A stretch of 15,890 nt of DNA from Apopatocola sp963628785 (GTDB lineage: Bacteria; Bacillota; Clostridia; Oscillospirales; Oscillospiraceae): NCBI GenBank assembly GCA_963628785.1, contig CAVGGQ010000049.1:1-15890 (forward strand). Direction: 5' to 3'. The translations under genes and the position numbers were made by a program. Under the pieces are notes generated by a model, which searched no databases, was not told the DNA's origin, and saw nothing but the letters and a program-made list of their open reading frames with translations. Each line of letters begins with the position of its first letter. The stretch's first letter is position 1. Positions 1 to 7,741 of the stretch are shown here, one piece after another.

Positions 1-6
1 TATCAT

Positions 7-49
7 GGCCTTATAGGCCTAGAGCAAACCACGGGCTTTGCCCGCGGTT
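7..49 (-). repeat. Double-hairpin intergenic repeat, copy 1
   Basis: Two adjacent hairpins. The larger has 10-base arms at 27-36 and 40-49 around a 3-base loop. On the + strand one position is an A-C mismatch, but on the - strand it becomes a G-U pair, so the - strand is the better folder. The smaller (GGCC-ttata-GGCC, 7-19) lies six bases beyond, and ATGA follows on the - strand. The same architecture recurs in the opposite orientation at 15768-15811, which supports a dispersed element. The - strand stays open for about 50 codons from around 170 down to a stop near 20, but has no start codon or ribosome binding site, so I treat it as non-coding. Whether it is a REP-like element, a transposon end or something else cannot be decided here. 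Confidence 0.5.
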
Positions 50-60
50 ATGATTGTCTC

Positions 61-89
61 TTGCCAAAAATAATCTTTTGCCGTAGAAT
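61..89 (+). promoter_or_regulatory. Sigma-A promoter for the lipoprotein gene
   Basis: TTGCCA at 61-66, a spacer of exactly 17 bases, and TAGAAT at 84-89. The predicted transcript starts near 96 and gives a leader of roughly 90 bases before the lipoprotein start at 189. It is the only good -35/-10 pair upstream of that gene, and it sits next to the hairpin repeat, so the repeat may have supplied the promoter. Confidence 0.5.
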
Positions 90-152
90 ACGCAAGCGAA
101 CTTTCGGATGCGTCAAAGCGTCTAAAATATGCAACACAGAACCGTGAAAATT

Positions 153-171
153 TACCCGAGTTCCTCGGGTA
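153..171 (+). promoter_or_regulatory. Hairpin abutting the lipoprotein ribosome binding site
   Basis: A perfect 8-base stem (TACCCGAG / CTCGGGTA) closes on a TTC loop. It ends four bases before the AGGAGG at 175-180 that serves the start at 189. There is no U-run, so it is not an intrinsic terminator. A 5' stem in this place could protect the mRNA or tune ribosome access, but no ligand-binding fold is apparent. Confidence 0.45.
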
Positions 172-188
172 CTTAGGAGGAAACACTT

Positions 189-1010
189 ATGAAAAAAATG
201 AAATGGTTACTTGTGCTCGCACTGTGTGTCGCCATGCTCATGACGAGCTGCGCCACCGCAGAGAGCAATACTGCCACCCCCGCCGATGCGGCAACGGCCG
301 CACCCCTCGAAGCCACGGAAGCTCCGACGGCTACCCCCGGTGATGCTGAGGAAGCTGTTGTAACGCCCGATGACGCAACGGAGATCACCAAGGAATCGAC
401 CCTCACGACTACATCTGTCGACGGCAAAGAGATCTATGCCGAGCAGATCGCGTGCTACACAACGGCCCTCACCGAGCAGTGGGATATCGAGAAGTACTAC
501 GACAACGATATGTGCGAGATGGTCGAGTCCTACTATGAGGGCAACGCGCTCGAGAATGTCGGCGTCGCCTTCCCCGACCTGGACTTTGACGGCAAACCGG
601 AGTTCGTGATCGGCGGCATCTACAACTCCGAGAACGACCCCGCCATCTTCGAGATCTGGACGACCGACGATAACGGCGCGCCCGTCATGGTCGCGCAGAG
701 CCACTCCCGCGCCCGCTACTATGTCGACTACGACGAAGCCGGAGCGTGGTTCATCGACTACGAGGCCTCGAACAGCGCCTACAGCCACGGCGTCTACTTC
801 TATGTGCTGCAGAATCACTCCCTCGCCCTGATGCAGGCCATCGTCTTTGACGGAAACGCCAACCCCGACGCGCCGTACTACATGAGCTACGACGAGGACT
901 GGGATGTTTCGAACGATGAGTCCATCGACGAGGACACCTTCAACAACATCTGGAACTCTCACTACAACAAGTACGAAGTCTTCGACTACACCCCGTTCTC
1001 CGAACTGTAA
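189..1010 (+). CDS. Secreted lipoprotein of unknown function
   Basis: The product is 273 residues. It begins with a lipoprotein signal peptide: a KKMK n-region, a hydrophobic stretch at about 6-18 and a lipobox ending in Cys21, so the mature protein should be lipid-anchored on the outer face of the membrane. Residues 22-75 are a low-complexity Ala/Thr/Pro/Glu linker. From about 80 to 273 there is an acidic globular domain rich in Tyr, Asp and Trp. Residues 130-138 read D-L-D-F-D-G-K-P-E, which resembles the calcium-binding loops of FG-GAP, dockerin or EF-hand type, so metal binding is plausible. The AGGAGG at 175-180 lies eight bases before the ATG and fixes the start. It is a single-gene unit with its own promoter and terminator. 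I do not recognise the family, and the role of the folded domain is unknown. Confidence 0.85.
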   Translation: MKKMKWLLVLALCVAMLMTSCATAESNTATPADAATAAPLEATEAPTATPGDAEEAVVTPDDATEITKESTLTTTSVDGKEIYAEQIACYTTALTEQWDIEKYYDNDMCEMVESYYEGNALENVGVAFPDLDFDGKPEFVIGGIYNSENDPAIFEIWTTDDNGAPVMVAQSHSRARYYVDYDEAGAWFIDYEASNSAYSHGVYFYVLQNHSLALMQAIVFDGNANPDAPYYMSYDEDWDVSNDESIDEDTFNNIWNSHYNKYEVFDYTPFSEL

Positions 1011-1028
1011 TTTTTATAATATCATTCG

Positions 1029-1059
1029 CGGATGCCTTTTTCGGAAGACATCCGTTTTT
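1029..1059 (+). terminator. Intrinsic terminator after the lipoprotein gene
   Basis: The outer stem CGGATG / CATCCG (1029-1034 and 1049-1054) is followed, after one mismatch, by an inner stem closing on a TTCG tetraloop, then by TTTTT at 1055-1059. It lies 18 bases after the stop codon. Confidence 0.8.
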
Positions 1060-1074
1060 ATTGCCCCGATGGGG

Positions 1075-1103
1075 TTGTTTCAGGCGGTGGGATATGGTAT
1101 AAT
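1075..1103 (+). promoter_or_regulatory. Extended -10 promoter of the uvrB-rlmI operon
   Basis: TTGTTT at 1075-1080, a 17-base spacer, and a consensus TATAAT at 1098-1103 preceded by TG at 1095-1096 (TGnTATAAT). This gives a leader of about 120 bases before uvrB at 1231. It is the strongest -10 upstream of the seven-gene block. I saw no good match to the GAAC/GTTC-type LexA box nearby. Confidence 0.75.
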
Positions 1104-1157
1104 ATGCTGATTTATTATGGCAACACAGCACAATGCCGTCTGCGGCGCTTGGCGGAA

Positions 1158-1171
1158 ATTTCGCTCGAAAT
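1158..1171 (+). promoter_or_regulatory. Perfect palindrome in the uvrB leader
   Basis: ATTTCG-CT-CGAAAT, a 6-2-6 perfect dyad in the untranslated leader about 50 bases downstream of the predicted start of transcription. It could be an operator or a small RNA hairpin. It does not match a LexA box of Bacillus type. Chance is possible at this length. Confidence 0.25.
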
Positions 1172-1230
1172 CGCTCTTGCCGAGTTATGCGGTGCTGCCT
1201 ATGACTTTGCGCAGGAGGGGGTGACCGGGG

Positions 1231-3189
1231 ATGCCGGAATTTCATGTGGCGAGTGAGTATTCTCCGTCGGGAGATCAGCCGCAGGCGATCGATACGCTTG
1301 CCTGGGGCATCGAAGCGGGCATCGAAGAGCAGACGCTCCTCGGCGTCACGGGCTCGGGCAAAACATACACGATGGCGAAAGTCATCGAGCGGGTGCAGCG
1401 CCCCACGCTCGTCCTCGCGCACAACAAAACGCTCGCCGCGCAGCTTTGCAGCGAGTTCAAGGAGTTCTTCCCGGACAACGCCGTGGAGTACTTCGTTTCC
1501 TACTACGACTACTATCAGCCCGAAGCGTACATCCCGCACACGGACACCTACATCGAAAAGGATGCCTCGACGAACGAAGAGATCGACCGCCTTCGTCTCT
1601 CGGCGACATTTTCGTTGCTCGAACGGCGGGACGTCATTGTGGTGGCGTCCGTGAGCTGCATCTACGGCCTCGGCGAGCCGGACGACTTCGCCCGCATGGC
1701 TATTTCCCTGCGCCCCGGCACGGAGCTCCCGCAGGAAGAACTAATGAAAAAGCTCATCGAGTGCCGCTATGAGCGCAACGACATCGCTTTCGAGCGCAAT
1801 ATGTTCCGCGTGCGCGGCGACACGGTGGAGATCTACCCCGCCTACTGGAAAGACCGCGCCATCCGCGTGGAGTATTTCGGCGATGACATCGACCGCATCA
1901 GCGAGATTAACCCACTTACCGGCACGCCGGTACACACGCTCAGCCACACGGTCATATACCCCGCCAGTCACTATGTGACGCCGCCGGAGAAAATGGCGCG
2001 CGCCCTCGAGGAGATCCGCCGTGAGTGCGATGAGCGCGTGAAGTTTTTCCGGGACAACGATAAACCGCTCGAAGCCGAGCGCATCGCGCAGCGCACGAAT
2101 TTCGACATCGAAATGATCCGTGAAGTCGGCTACTGCTCGGGCGTGGAGAACTACTCGCGCATCATTTCCGGGCGTCCCGTCGGCAGCGCGCCGATGACTC
2201 TCCTGGACTACTTCCCGAAAGATTTTCTCCTTCTCGTGGACGAATCGCACGTGACGCTCCCGCAGGTGCGCGCCATGTACCACGGCGACCGTGCGCGAAA
2301 GGAAGCCCTCGTGGAATACGGCTTCCGCCTGCCGTCGGCCTTCGACAACCGCCCGCTGAAGTTTGAGGAATTTCAGCAGCGCATCCATCAGGCCGTTTAT
2401 GTTTCCGCCACGCCCGGAGGGTATGAGCGCACGCGCTCGGGACAGATCGCCGAGCAGATCATCCGCCCGACCGGCCTCACCGACCCGAAGATCCTCGTCC
2501 GACCGATCGAGGGGCAGATCGACGACCTCATCGCCGAGATCCACACACGCATCGACCGGGGCGAGCGCACGCTTGTAACGACACTCACCAAGCGTATGGC
2601 GGAGGATCTCACGGCGTATCTCGGCAACGCGGGCATCAAAACGCGCTATATGCACCACGACATCGCGGCGCTCGAGCGCATGGAGATCATCCGCGACCTG
2701 CGAAAGGGCGAATTCGATGTGCTCGTCGGCATTAACCTCCTGCGCGAAGGACTCGATTTGCCGGAAGTGTCGCTCATCGCCATCCTCGATTCGGACAAGG
2801 AAGGCTTCCTTCGCAGCGAGACTTCGCTCATCCAGACCATCGGGCGCGCCGCGCGAAACGCGGACGGCACGGTCATCATGTACGCCGACACAGTCACGCC
2901 TTCCATGCGCGCGGCCATTGACGAGACCGACCGCCGCCGCACCATTCAGACGGCATACAACAAAGAACACGGCATCGTGCCGAAAACCATAAAGAAAAGC
3001 ATCCGCGACGTGCTGGAAATCTCCGGCCCCGCGGCGAAGAACGAGCACGGCGTGCGCATGACCGAGCGCGAGCGCAAAGCCGAGATCGAACGGCTCGAAA
3101 AAGAAATGCGCAAAGCGGCACAGATGCTCGAATACGAATATGCCGCCGTGCTGCGTGACCAGATCATTAAACTGCAGGGGGAGAAGTGA
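1231..3189 (+). CDS. uvrB: UvrABC excinuclease subunit B
   Basis: UvrB is the damage-verifying helicase-like subunit of nucleotide excision repair. It receives DNA from UvrA and then recruits UvrC for incision. The 652 residues match the usual family length. Visible motifs are Walker A GVTGSGKT (38-45), the beta-hairpin YYDYYQPEAYIP (91-102) that inserts between the strands, Walker B DESH (337-340), the YVSATPG motif (390-396), motif VI QTIGRAARN (535-543), and a C-terminal UVR domain (about 612-650) that contacts UvrC. An AGGAGGGG at 1213-1220 precedes the ATG by ten bases; a GTG at 1221 is out of frame. uvrA and uvrC are not in the window. It is the first gene of a tight operon, and the MATE gene starts two bases after its stop. 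Confidence 0.98.
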   Translation: MPEFHVASEYSPSGDQPQAIDTLAWGIEAGIEEQTLLGVTGSGKTYTMAKVIERVQRPTLVLAHNKTLAAQLCSEFKEFFPDNAVEYFVSYYDYYQPEAYIPHTDTYIEKDASTNEEIDRLRLSATFSLLERRDVIVVASVSCIYGLGEPDDFARMAISLRPGTELPQEELMKKLIECRYERNDIAFERNMFRVRGDTVEIYPAYWKDRAIRVEYFGDDIDRISEINPLTGTPVHTLSHTVIYPASHYVTPPEKMARALEEIRRECDERVKFFRDNDKPLEAERIAQRTNFDIEMIREVGYCSGVENYSRIISGRPVGSAPMTLLDYFPKDFLLLVDESHVTLPQVRAMYHGDRARKEALVEYGFRLPSAFDNRPLKFEEFQQRIHQAVYVSATPGGYERTRSGQIAEQIIRPTGLTDPKILVRPIEGQIDDLIAEIHTRIDRGERTLVTTLTKRMAEDLTAYLGNAGIKTRYMHHDIAALERMEIIRDLRKGEFDVLVGINLLREGLDLPEVSLIAILDSDKEGFLRSETSLIQTIGRAARNADGTVIMYADTVTPSMRAAIDETDRRRTIQTAYNKEHGIVPKTIKKSIRDVLEISGPAAKNEHGVRMTERERKAEIERLEKEMRKAAQMLEYEYAAVLRDQIIKLQGEK

Positions 3190-3191
3190 GT

Positions 3192-4580
3192 ATGGCAAAA
3201 GAACACATACAGAACGACTTTTCCACGGACAGCGTTCCCTCCATCGTCATGCGCATGGCGCTGCCGCTCATCGCAGCGCAGCTCGTGAATGTACTTTATA
3301 ATATAGTAGACCGCATCTACATCGGGCACATCCCCGAGATCGGCAGTATGGCGCTCACGGGCGTCGGCATTGCGCTTCCGGTCATCTCCATTCTTGCGGC
3401 GTTTGCGGGACTGTTCGGTCAGGGCGGCGCACCGCTCTGCTCCATGGCGCGCGGACGCGGGGACGATGATGAGGCATCCCGCGTGATGGGAAACGCCTTC
3501 ACGATGCTCTTCGGCTCGTCTGTCGTGCTCGGGCTGGTTGCTTACGCTTTTCTCCGACCGATCATCGCCGTGTTCGGCGCGGGCGAGGAAGCGACCGGCT
3601 ACGCCTGTGAGTATCTCGAGGTATATCTCATCGGCACGACCTTTTCCTTTTTGTCGCTCGGCATGAATGTTTATATCAACGCGCAGGGCTTTGCCACGCG
3701 CGGTATGCTCACGGTGCTTCTCGGTGCGGCCGCAAATATCGTGCTCGACCCGCTGTTTATTTTCGTGTTCGGCCTGAGTGTGCGCGGCGCCGCCATCGCA
3801 ACGGTCATTTCGCAGGCATTGAGCGCCGCATGGTGCGTCGCATTCCTGTGCGGCAAAAAGACGCCGCTCGAGCTATCCGTGCGCACCATGGCACCGCGTG
3901 GAAAAATCATGGGGCGCATTATGGCACTTGGCGTCTCCGATTTTGTGATGGGAGCTACCAACTCCGCCATTCAGAGTGTAGCCAACCGCCAGCTCGGCGT
4001 ATACGGCGGCGACCTCTATGTCGGCGCCATTACGGTTGTAAACTCCATGCGCACCGTGTTTACCGAGATCATCCACGGCTTCGGTTCCGGCATTCAGCCG
4101 GTACTGGCGTACAATTACGGTGCGAATAAGAAAGACCGCGTACTCTCGTGCATCCGATTCAGCGTGTACGGCGGTGTGGGCTTTTCTCTTGCCGTCTGGG
4201 CAATCTTCATGCTCTTCCCCGAGCCGCTCATCCGCGTGTTCACCGAAGACGAGGCACTCATAGCAGTGGCGGTGCCCGCCGTGCGGATCTATTTCTGCGG
4301 CTTCGCTTTCATGTCGCTGCAGTTCGTGGCACAGAACTCCTTCCGTTCCCTCGGCAAGGCGAAAGAGGCCGTTTTCTTCTCCCTGCTGCGAAAGATCATT
4401 CTCGTTGTGCCGCTTATGCTCCTGCTGCCCGGTGTGTTTGGCCTCGGAGCCGAGGGCGTATACTGGAGCGAGCCCATCAGCGACCTGCTCGGCGGCGGCG
4501 CGGCGTTTACCACGCTTATGCTGACCGTTTACCGGCCGCTCGCCAAAGCAAGTAAGGAGGAGAAGCTATGTCAAAACTGA
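3192..4580 (+). CDS. MATE family efflux transporter
   Basis: A polytopic inner-membrane protein of 462 residues with about 12 hydrophobic segments in two similar halves, the usual size and layout of the multidrug and toxin extrusion family. These proteins export organic cations in exchange for Na+ or H+. The N-terminal half (MALPLIAAQLVNVLYNIVDR, then the IYIGH region) and the FGQGGAPL segment are typical of the MepA/DinF-like branch; the substrate cannot be read from sequence. I chose ATG 3192 because AGGGGGAG at 3176-3183 is well spaced for it. A GTG at 3186 in the same frame overlaps the uvrB stop and lies too close to that site. The last 13 bases overlap polA, so the two are probably translationally coupled. 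Confidence 0.93.
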   Translation: MAKEHIQNDFSTDSVPSIVMRMALPLIAAQLVNVLYNIVDRIYIGHIPEIGSMALTGVGIALPVISILAAFAGLFGQGGAPLCSMARGRGDDDEASRVMGNAFTMLFGSSVVLGLVAYAFLRPIIAVFGAGEEATGYACEYLEVYLIGTTFSFLSLGMNVYINAQGFATRGMLTVLLGAAANIVLDPLFIFVFGLSVRGAAIATVISQALSAAWCVAFLCGKKTPLELSVRTMAPRGKIMGRIMALGVSDFVMGATNSAIQSVANRQLGVYGGDLYVGAITVVNSMRTVFTEIIHGFGSGIQPVLAYNYGANKKDRVLSCIRFSVYGGVGFSLAVWAIFMLFPEPLIRVFTEDEALIAVAVPAVRIYFCGFAFMSLQFVAQNSFRSLGKAKEAVFFSLLRKIILVVPLMLLLPGVFGLGAEGVYWSEPISDLLGGGAAFTTLMLTVYRPLAKASKEEKLCQN

Positions 4581-7291
4581 TGCTCCTTGACGGCAACAGC
4601 CTCGTAAACCGCGCCTACTACGGCGTTCGGCCGCTCACGGCTCCGGACGGCACGCCGACGAATGCCATATTCGGCTTCTTCTCCATACTGCAGAAGCTCC
4701 TGGAGGACGAAAAGCCTGAGGCTCTGTGCGTGATGTTCGACCGGCGCGAGCCGACCTTCCGCCATCTGCACAGCGCAGCCTATAAAGCCACGCGCAAACC
4801 GATGCCCGACGATCTGGCCGCGCAGATGCCGGTCTTAAAAGACGTGCTCGATGCGCTCGGCTACGCGCGGCGTGAACTCTCCGGCTGGGAGGCGGATGAC
4901 CTGCTCGGCACGGTGAGCCGTATCGGCGAGGAAAAAGGCTGGGAGTGCGTGGTCGTCACAGGCGACAAGGACTCCCTGCAGCTCGTGGACGGGCATGTAC
5001 GCGTGCTGAATGTGAAAACGCGCATGGGACACACCGAGACAATCGACTATACTCCCGAGCGCTTCCGCGAGGAGTACGGCTTTGATGCGCCATATATGGT
5101 GGACCTCAAGGCACTCATGGGCGACGCAAGCGACAACATTCCCGGCGTGCCCGGCGTGGGCGAGAAAACGGCACTGGAGCTGCTGCGAAAGTACGGCTCG
5201 CTCCAAGGCGTATACGAGCACCTCGACGATGCCGACATGCGCCCCGCCGTGCGCAAAAAGCTCGAAGCCGGCCGCGAGAGCGCGGAGGATTCCTACTATC
5301 TTGCGACCATCGACCGGAACGCGCCCATCGAGGTCTCACCCGATGAGCTGCGCTGCCCGACGGAATACGGCAGTGCGGCCTATGCTATATTCCGCCGTCT
5401 CGGATTTCAGAAGTTTATCGACAAATGGCGTCTGAAGCCCGCCGGGAGCGGAAAGAGCGCGCCGAAGAAAACGGCGCGCCCTTCGGCGGAAGAACCGAAA
5501 GAAGAAAAGACAAAGGTCTTTGAAGGTACATGCGAGAGCGTCCTGCCGGAAAACAGCGCGGAGCTTGCCTCGGCACTGGAACGCGCCGAGGGAAAAACGG
5601 CGTACATTTGGTTCGATGCCGAGAGCGGCGAGACGGCAGCAAATTTCGATATTTCCGAGAGCGAAGCCCTTGCGGTATTTCTCACGCCGGAAGTGTACCG
5701 GGACGACTATACCGAAGCTCTGAGGCTCCTCTTCGCACCGAAACGGCCCAAAGCGGGGCACGATGTGAAAAACATGCAGCGCACCCTTCTCTCGCGCGGC
5801 GTAGATGCGCTCGACAACTGGGTGTTCGACAGCGCCCTCGCGGGGTACCTCCTCGACGCGACCGCCGCGGGGTATGAGATCGAAAAGCTCACGCTGGCAT
5901 ACTGCGATTTTACGCCGTTCACCGCATCCGAACCGTCGGACGGCGGCCAGTTTTCGCTGAATCTCGACGGCGCATCGGAGAGCTCCCGCGCCGAGCGCAT
6001 GACGGAAATGACCTCCCGCGCGGCGAGTGTGGCGGCCCTGGAGGAAGCCATGCTCACGAAACTGCGCGAAATGCAGCTCGAAGAGCTCTTCATGCGGATC
6101 GAGATGCCGCTGTGCGCCGTGCTCGCCAAAATGGAGCACGAAGGCTTCCTCGCCGACCGCGAGGCACTGAAAACCTTCGGCGAGAGCCTTGCGGAAAGCA
6201 TCGACACGCTGCGCGCCGCCATCTGGGCGGAGGCGGGCGAAGAATTCAATATCCAGTCGCCCAAGCAGCTCGGCGTCGTGCTCTTTGAAAAGCTCGGCCT
6301 GCCCGGCGGCAAAAAGACAAAGACCGGCTGGAGCACGAACGCAGATGTGCTCGACAAGTTCCGCTATGTGCCGCTCGTGCACCATGTGCTCGAATACCGC
6401 GAGCTCACAAAGCTCAAGTCGACCTATGCGGACGGCCTTTTGAAGGTCATCGGCCCGGACGGCCGCATCCATACGAATTTCCAGATGACCGTCACCGCCA
6501 CGGGACGCCTTTCCTCCACCGAACCGAACCTGCAGAACATTCCCGTCCGCCGCGAGCTCGGGGCGGAGCTTCGCAAAATGTTCGTGGCGGCGAGCGGCAA
6601 TGTGCTCGTGGACGCGGACTACTCGCAGATCGAGCTGCGGCTGCTCGCCCACATTTCGGGCGATGAGAACATGCGCGCGGCGTTCCTCTCCGGCGAGGAT
6701 GTCCACCGCGTTACGGCCTCGCAGGTGTTCGGCGTGCCGCTCGAGGATGTCACGAGCGAGGAGCGCCGCCGCGCCAAGGCCGTGAACTTCGGCATCGTCT
6801 ACGGCATCTCCGCCTTTTCGCTCTCACAGGACATCGGCGTGAGCTACGGCGAGGCGAAAGACTATATGGAAGCCTATTTTGCGCGCTTTTCCGGTGTGCG
6901 CGACTATCAGAAAAACGCCGTGGAGAGTGCCAAGCGCCTCGGCTATGCCGAAACGATCTTCCATCGGCGGCGCAGTCTGCCGGAGATGAATATTCCCGCG
7001 ACGCGCGCCTTCGGCGAGCGCGTGGCGCTCAACATGCCCATTCAGGGCACGGCGGCCGACATCATAAAGCTCGCCATGGTGAACACCGACCGGCGGCTCC
7101 GCACCGAGGGCCTTCGCGCCAAACTTATCCTGCAGGTACACGACGAGCTCATCGTCGAGTGCCCGGAGGAAGAGCGCGAGAGCGTGATGCGTCTGCTGCG
7201 CGAAGAGATGGAAAACGCCGTCTCCTACTCCGTGCCGCTCACGGCAGAAACCGGCTGGGGCAAAAACTGGGCGGAGGCGCACGGCACATGA
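4568..7291 (+). CDS. polA: DNA polymerase I
   Basis: Fills gaps after excision repair and replaces RNA primers. The 907 residues carry an N-terminal 5'-3' exonuclease/flap nuclease (about 1-290, with EADD, TGDKD and the GDASDNIPGVPGVGEKT helix-hairpin-helix), a degenerate 3'-5' exonuclease domain (about 320-500) and an A-family polymerase domain. Polymerase motifs: A with catalytic Asp684 in ADYSQIELR; B with Arg733, Lys737, Phe741 and Tyr745 in KAVNFGIVYG; C with HDE at 858-860. Phe741 is the position where Phe rather than Tyr disfavours dideoxynucleotides. In the exonuclease domain D-A-E (350-352) resembles Exo I, but the Exo II aspartate appears replaced by Met403 and no YxxxD Exo III is seen, so proofreading is probably absent, as in Bacillus and Thermus enzymes. 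AAGGAGG at 4554-4560 fixes the start. It overlaps the MATE gene by 13 bases and rimI by 4. Confidence 0.98.
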   Translation: MSKLMLLDGNSLVNRAYYGVRPLTAPDGTPTNAIFGFFSILQKLLEDEKPEALCVMFDRREPTFRHLHSAAYKATRKPMPDDLAAQMPVLKDVLDALGYARRELSGWEADDLLGTVSRIGEEKGWECVVVTGDKDSLQLVDGHVRVLNVKTRMGHTETIDYTPERFREEYGFDAPYMVDLKALMGDASDNIPGVPGVGEKTALELLRKYGSLQGVYEHLDDADMRPAVRKKLEAGRESAEDSYYLATIDRNAPIEVSPDELRCPTEYGSAAYAIFRRLGFQKFIDKWRLKPAGSGKSAPKKTARPSAEEPKEEKTKVFEGTCESVLPENSAELASALERAEGKTAYIWFDAESGETAANFDISESEALAVFLTPEVYRDDYTEALRLLFAPKRPKAGHDVKNMQRTLLSRGVDALDNWVFDSALAGYLLDATAAGYEIEKLTLAYCDFTPFTASEPSDGGQFSLNLDGASESSRAERMTEMTSRAASVAALEEAMLTKLREMQLEELFMRIEMPLCAVLAKMEHEGFLADREALKTFGESLAESIDTLRAAIWAEAGEEFNIQSPKQLGVVLFEKLGLPGGKKTKTGWSTNADVLDKFRYVPLVHHVLEYRELTKLKSTYADGLLKVIGPDGRIHTNFQMTVTATGRLSSTEPNLQNIPVRRELGAELRKMFVAASGNVLVDADYSQIELRLLAHISGDENMRAAFLSGEDVHRVTASQVFGVPLEDVTSEERRRAKAVNFGIVYGISAFSLSQDIGVSYGEAKDYMEAYFARFSGVRDYQKNAVESAKRLGYAETIFHRRRSLPEMNIPATRAFGERVALNMPIQGTAADIIKLAMVNTDRRLRTEGLRAKLILQVHDELIVECPEEERESVMRLLREEMENAVSYSVPLTAETGWGKNWAEAHGT

Positions 7292-7737
7292 AGATCCGCA
7301 AAGCAGCCGCACCGGATATCCCTGCCGTCGCCGCGCTCGAAGCGGAAGAATTTCCGGACGGCGCGAGCGAGAATATGCTCCGGCGGCTCTTTGAGAGTGC
7401 GGACGGCTGCATCCTCATCGCGGAGGATGCGGGCGAGGTGCGCGGCTATGTCTGGTGCCGCTTCGTGCTCGATGAAGGCGACATCGGCAATGTTGCCGTA
7501 AAAAAAGAAGCCCGCCGCCGCGGCATCGCGGGAGAGCTTCTCCGCACGCTCGACCGTGTGTGCGAAGAGCGCCGGATCGCCGTTTTGATGCTCGAAGTGC
7601 GCGAGAGCAACGCCGCCGCGCTGGCTCTTTACGAAATGAACGGCTTCCTCTCCGTGGGACGGAGAAAAAAGTACTATGAAAAACCGACGGAAGATGCTAT
7701 TCTGATGTCGAAATTCTATACAAAAGAGGCACAGTAA
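7288..7737 (+). CDS. rimI: Ribosomal protein S18 N-acetyltransferase RimI
   Basis: A 149-residue GNAT protein. RimI acetylates the N-terminal residue of ribosomal protein S18 using acetyl-CoA. The acetyl-CoA pyrophosphate loop is RRRGIAGELL (76-85). LEVRESN (102-108) places a glutamate at 103 and ALYEMNGF places a tyrosine at 115, the same positions as the proposed catalytic pair of E. coli RimI. The start is the ATG of an ATGA overlap with the polA stop, with GGAGG at 7273-7277; the frame is open further upstream, but those starts lie deep inside polA and add no GNAT sequence. RimI immediately before TsaD is a common bacterial arrangement and supports this call over a generic GNAT. TsaE and TsaB, which often precede this pair, are replaced here by polA. 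Confidence 0.9.
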   Translation: MKIRKAAAPDIPAVAALEAEEFPDGASENMLRRLFESADGCILIAEDAGEVRGYVWCRFVLDEGDIGNVAVKKEARRRGIAGELLRTLDRVCEERRIAVLMLEVRESNAAALALYEMNGFLSVGRRKKYYEKPTEDAILMSKFYTKEAQ

Positions 7738-7741
7738 AGCC

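Noticed and set aside
20..170. Open - strand frame of about 50 codons across the left-edge repeat
   Set aside because: It has no start codon and no ribosome binding site, and it runs through two hairpins. A frame carried by a non-coding repeat is more likely than a gene fragment.
207..962. Long - strand frame opposite the lipoprotein gene
   Set aside because: It is a shadow caused by high GC at third codon positions. The product is low-complexity Val/Gly/Arg sequence with no recognisable motif. Similar long - strand frames opposite uvrB, polA, tsaD, rlmI and the lamin-tail gene were rejected for the same reason.
1104..1256. Possible 50-codon leader peptide before uvrB
   Set aside because: Its ATG overlaps the -10 box, so it would lie upstream of the transcript start. 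It has no ribosome site and runs into uvrB in another frame.
3186..3191. GTG start two codons earlier for the MATE gene
   Set aside because: The ribosome site at 3176-3183 would be only two bases away; ATG 3192 has normal spacing.
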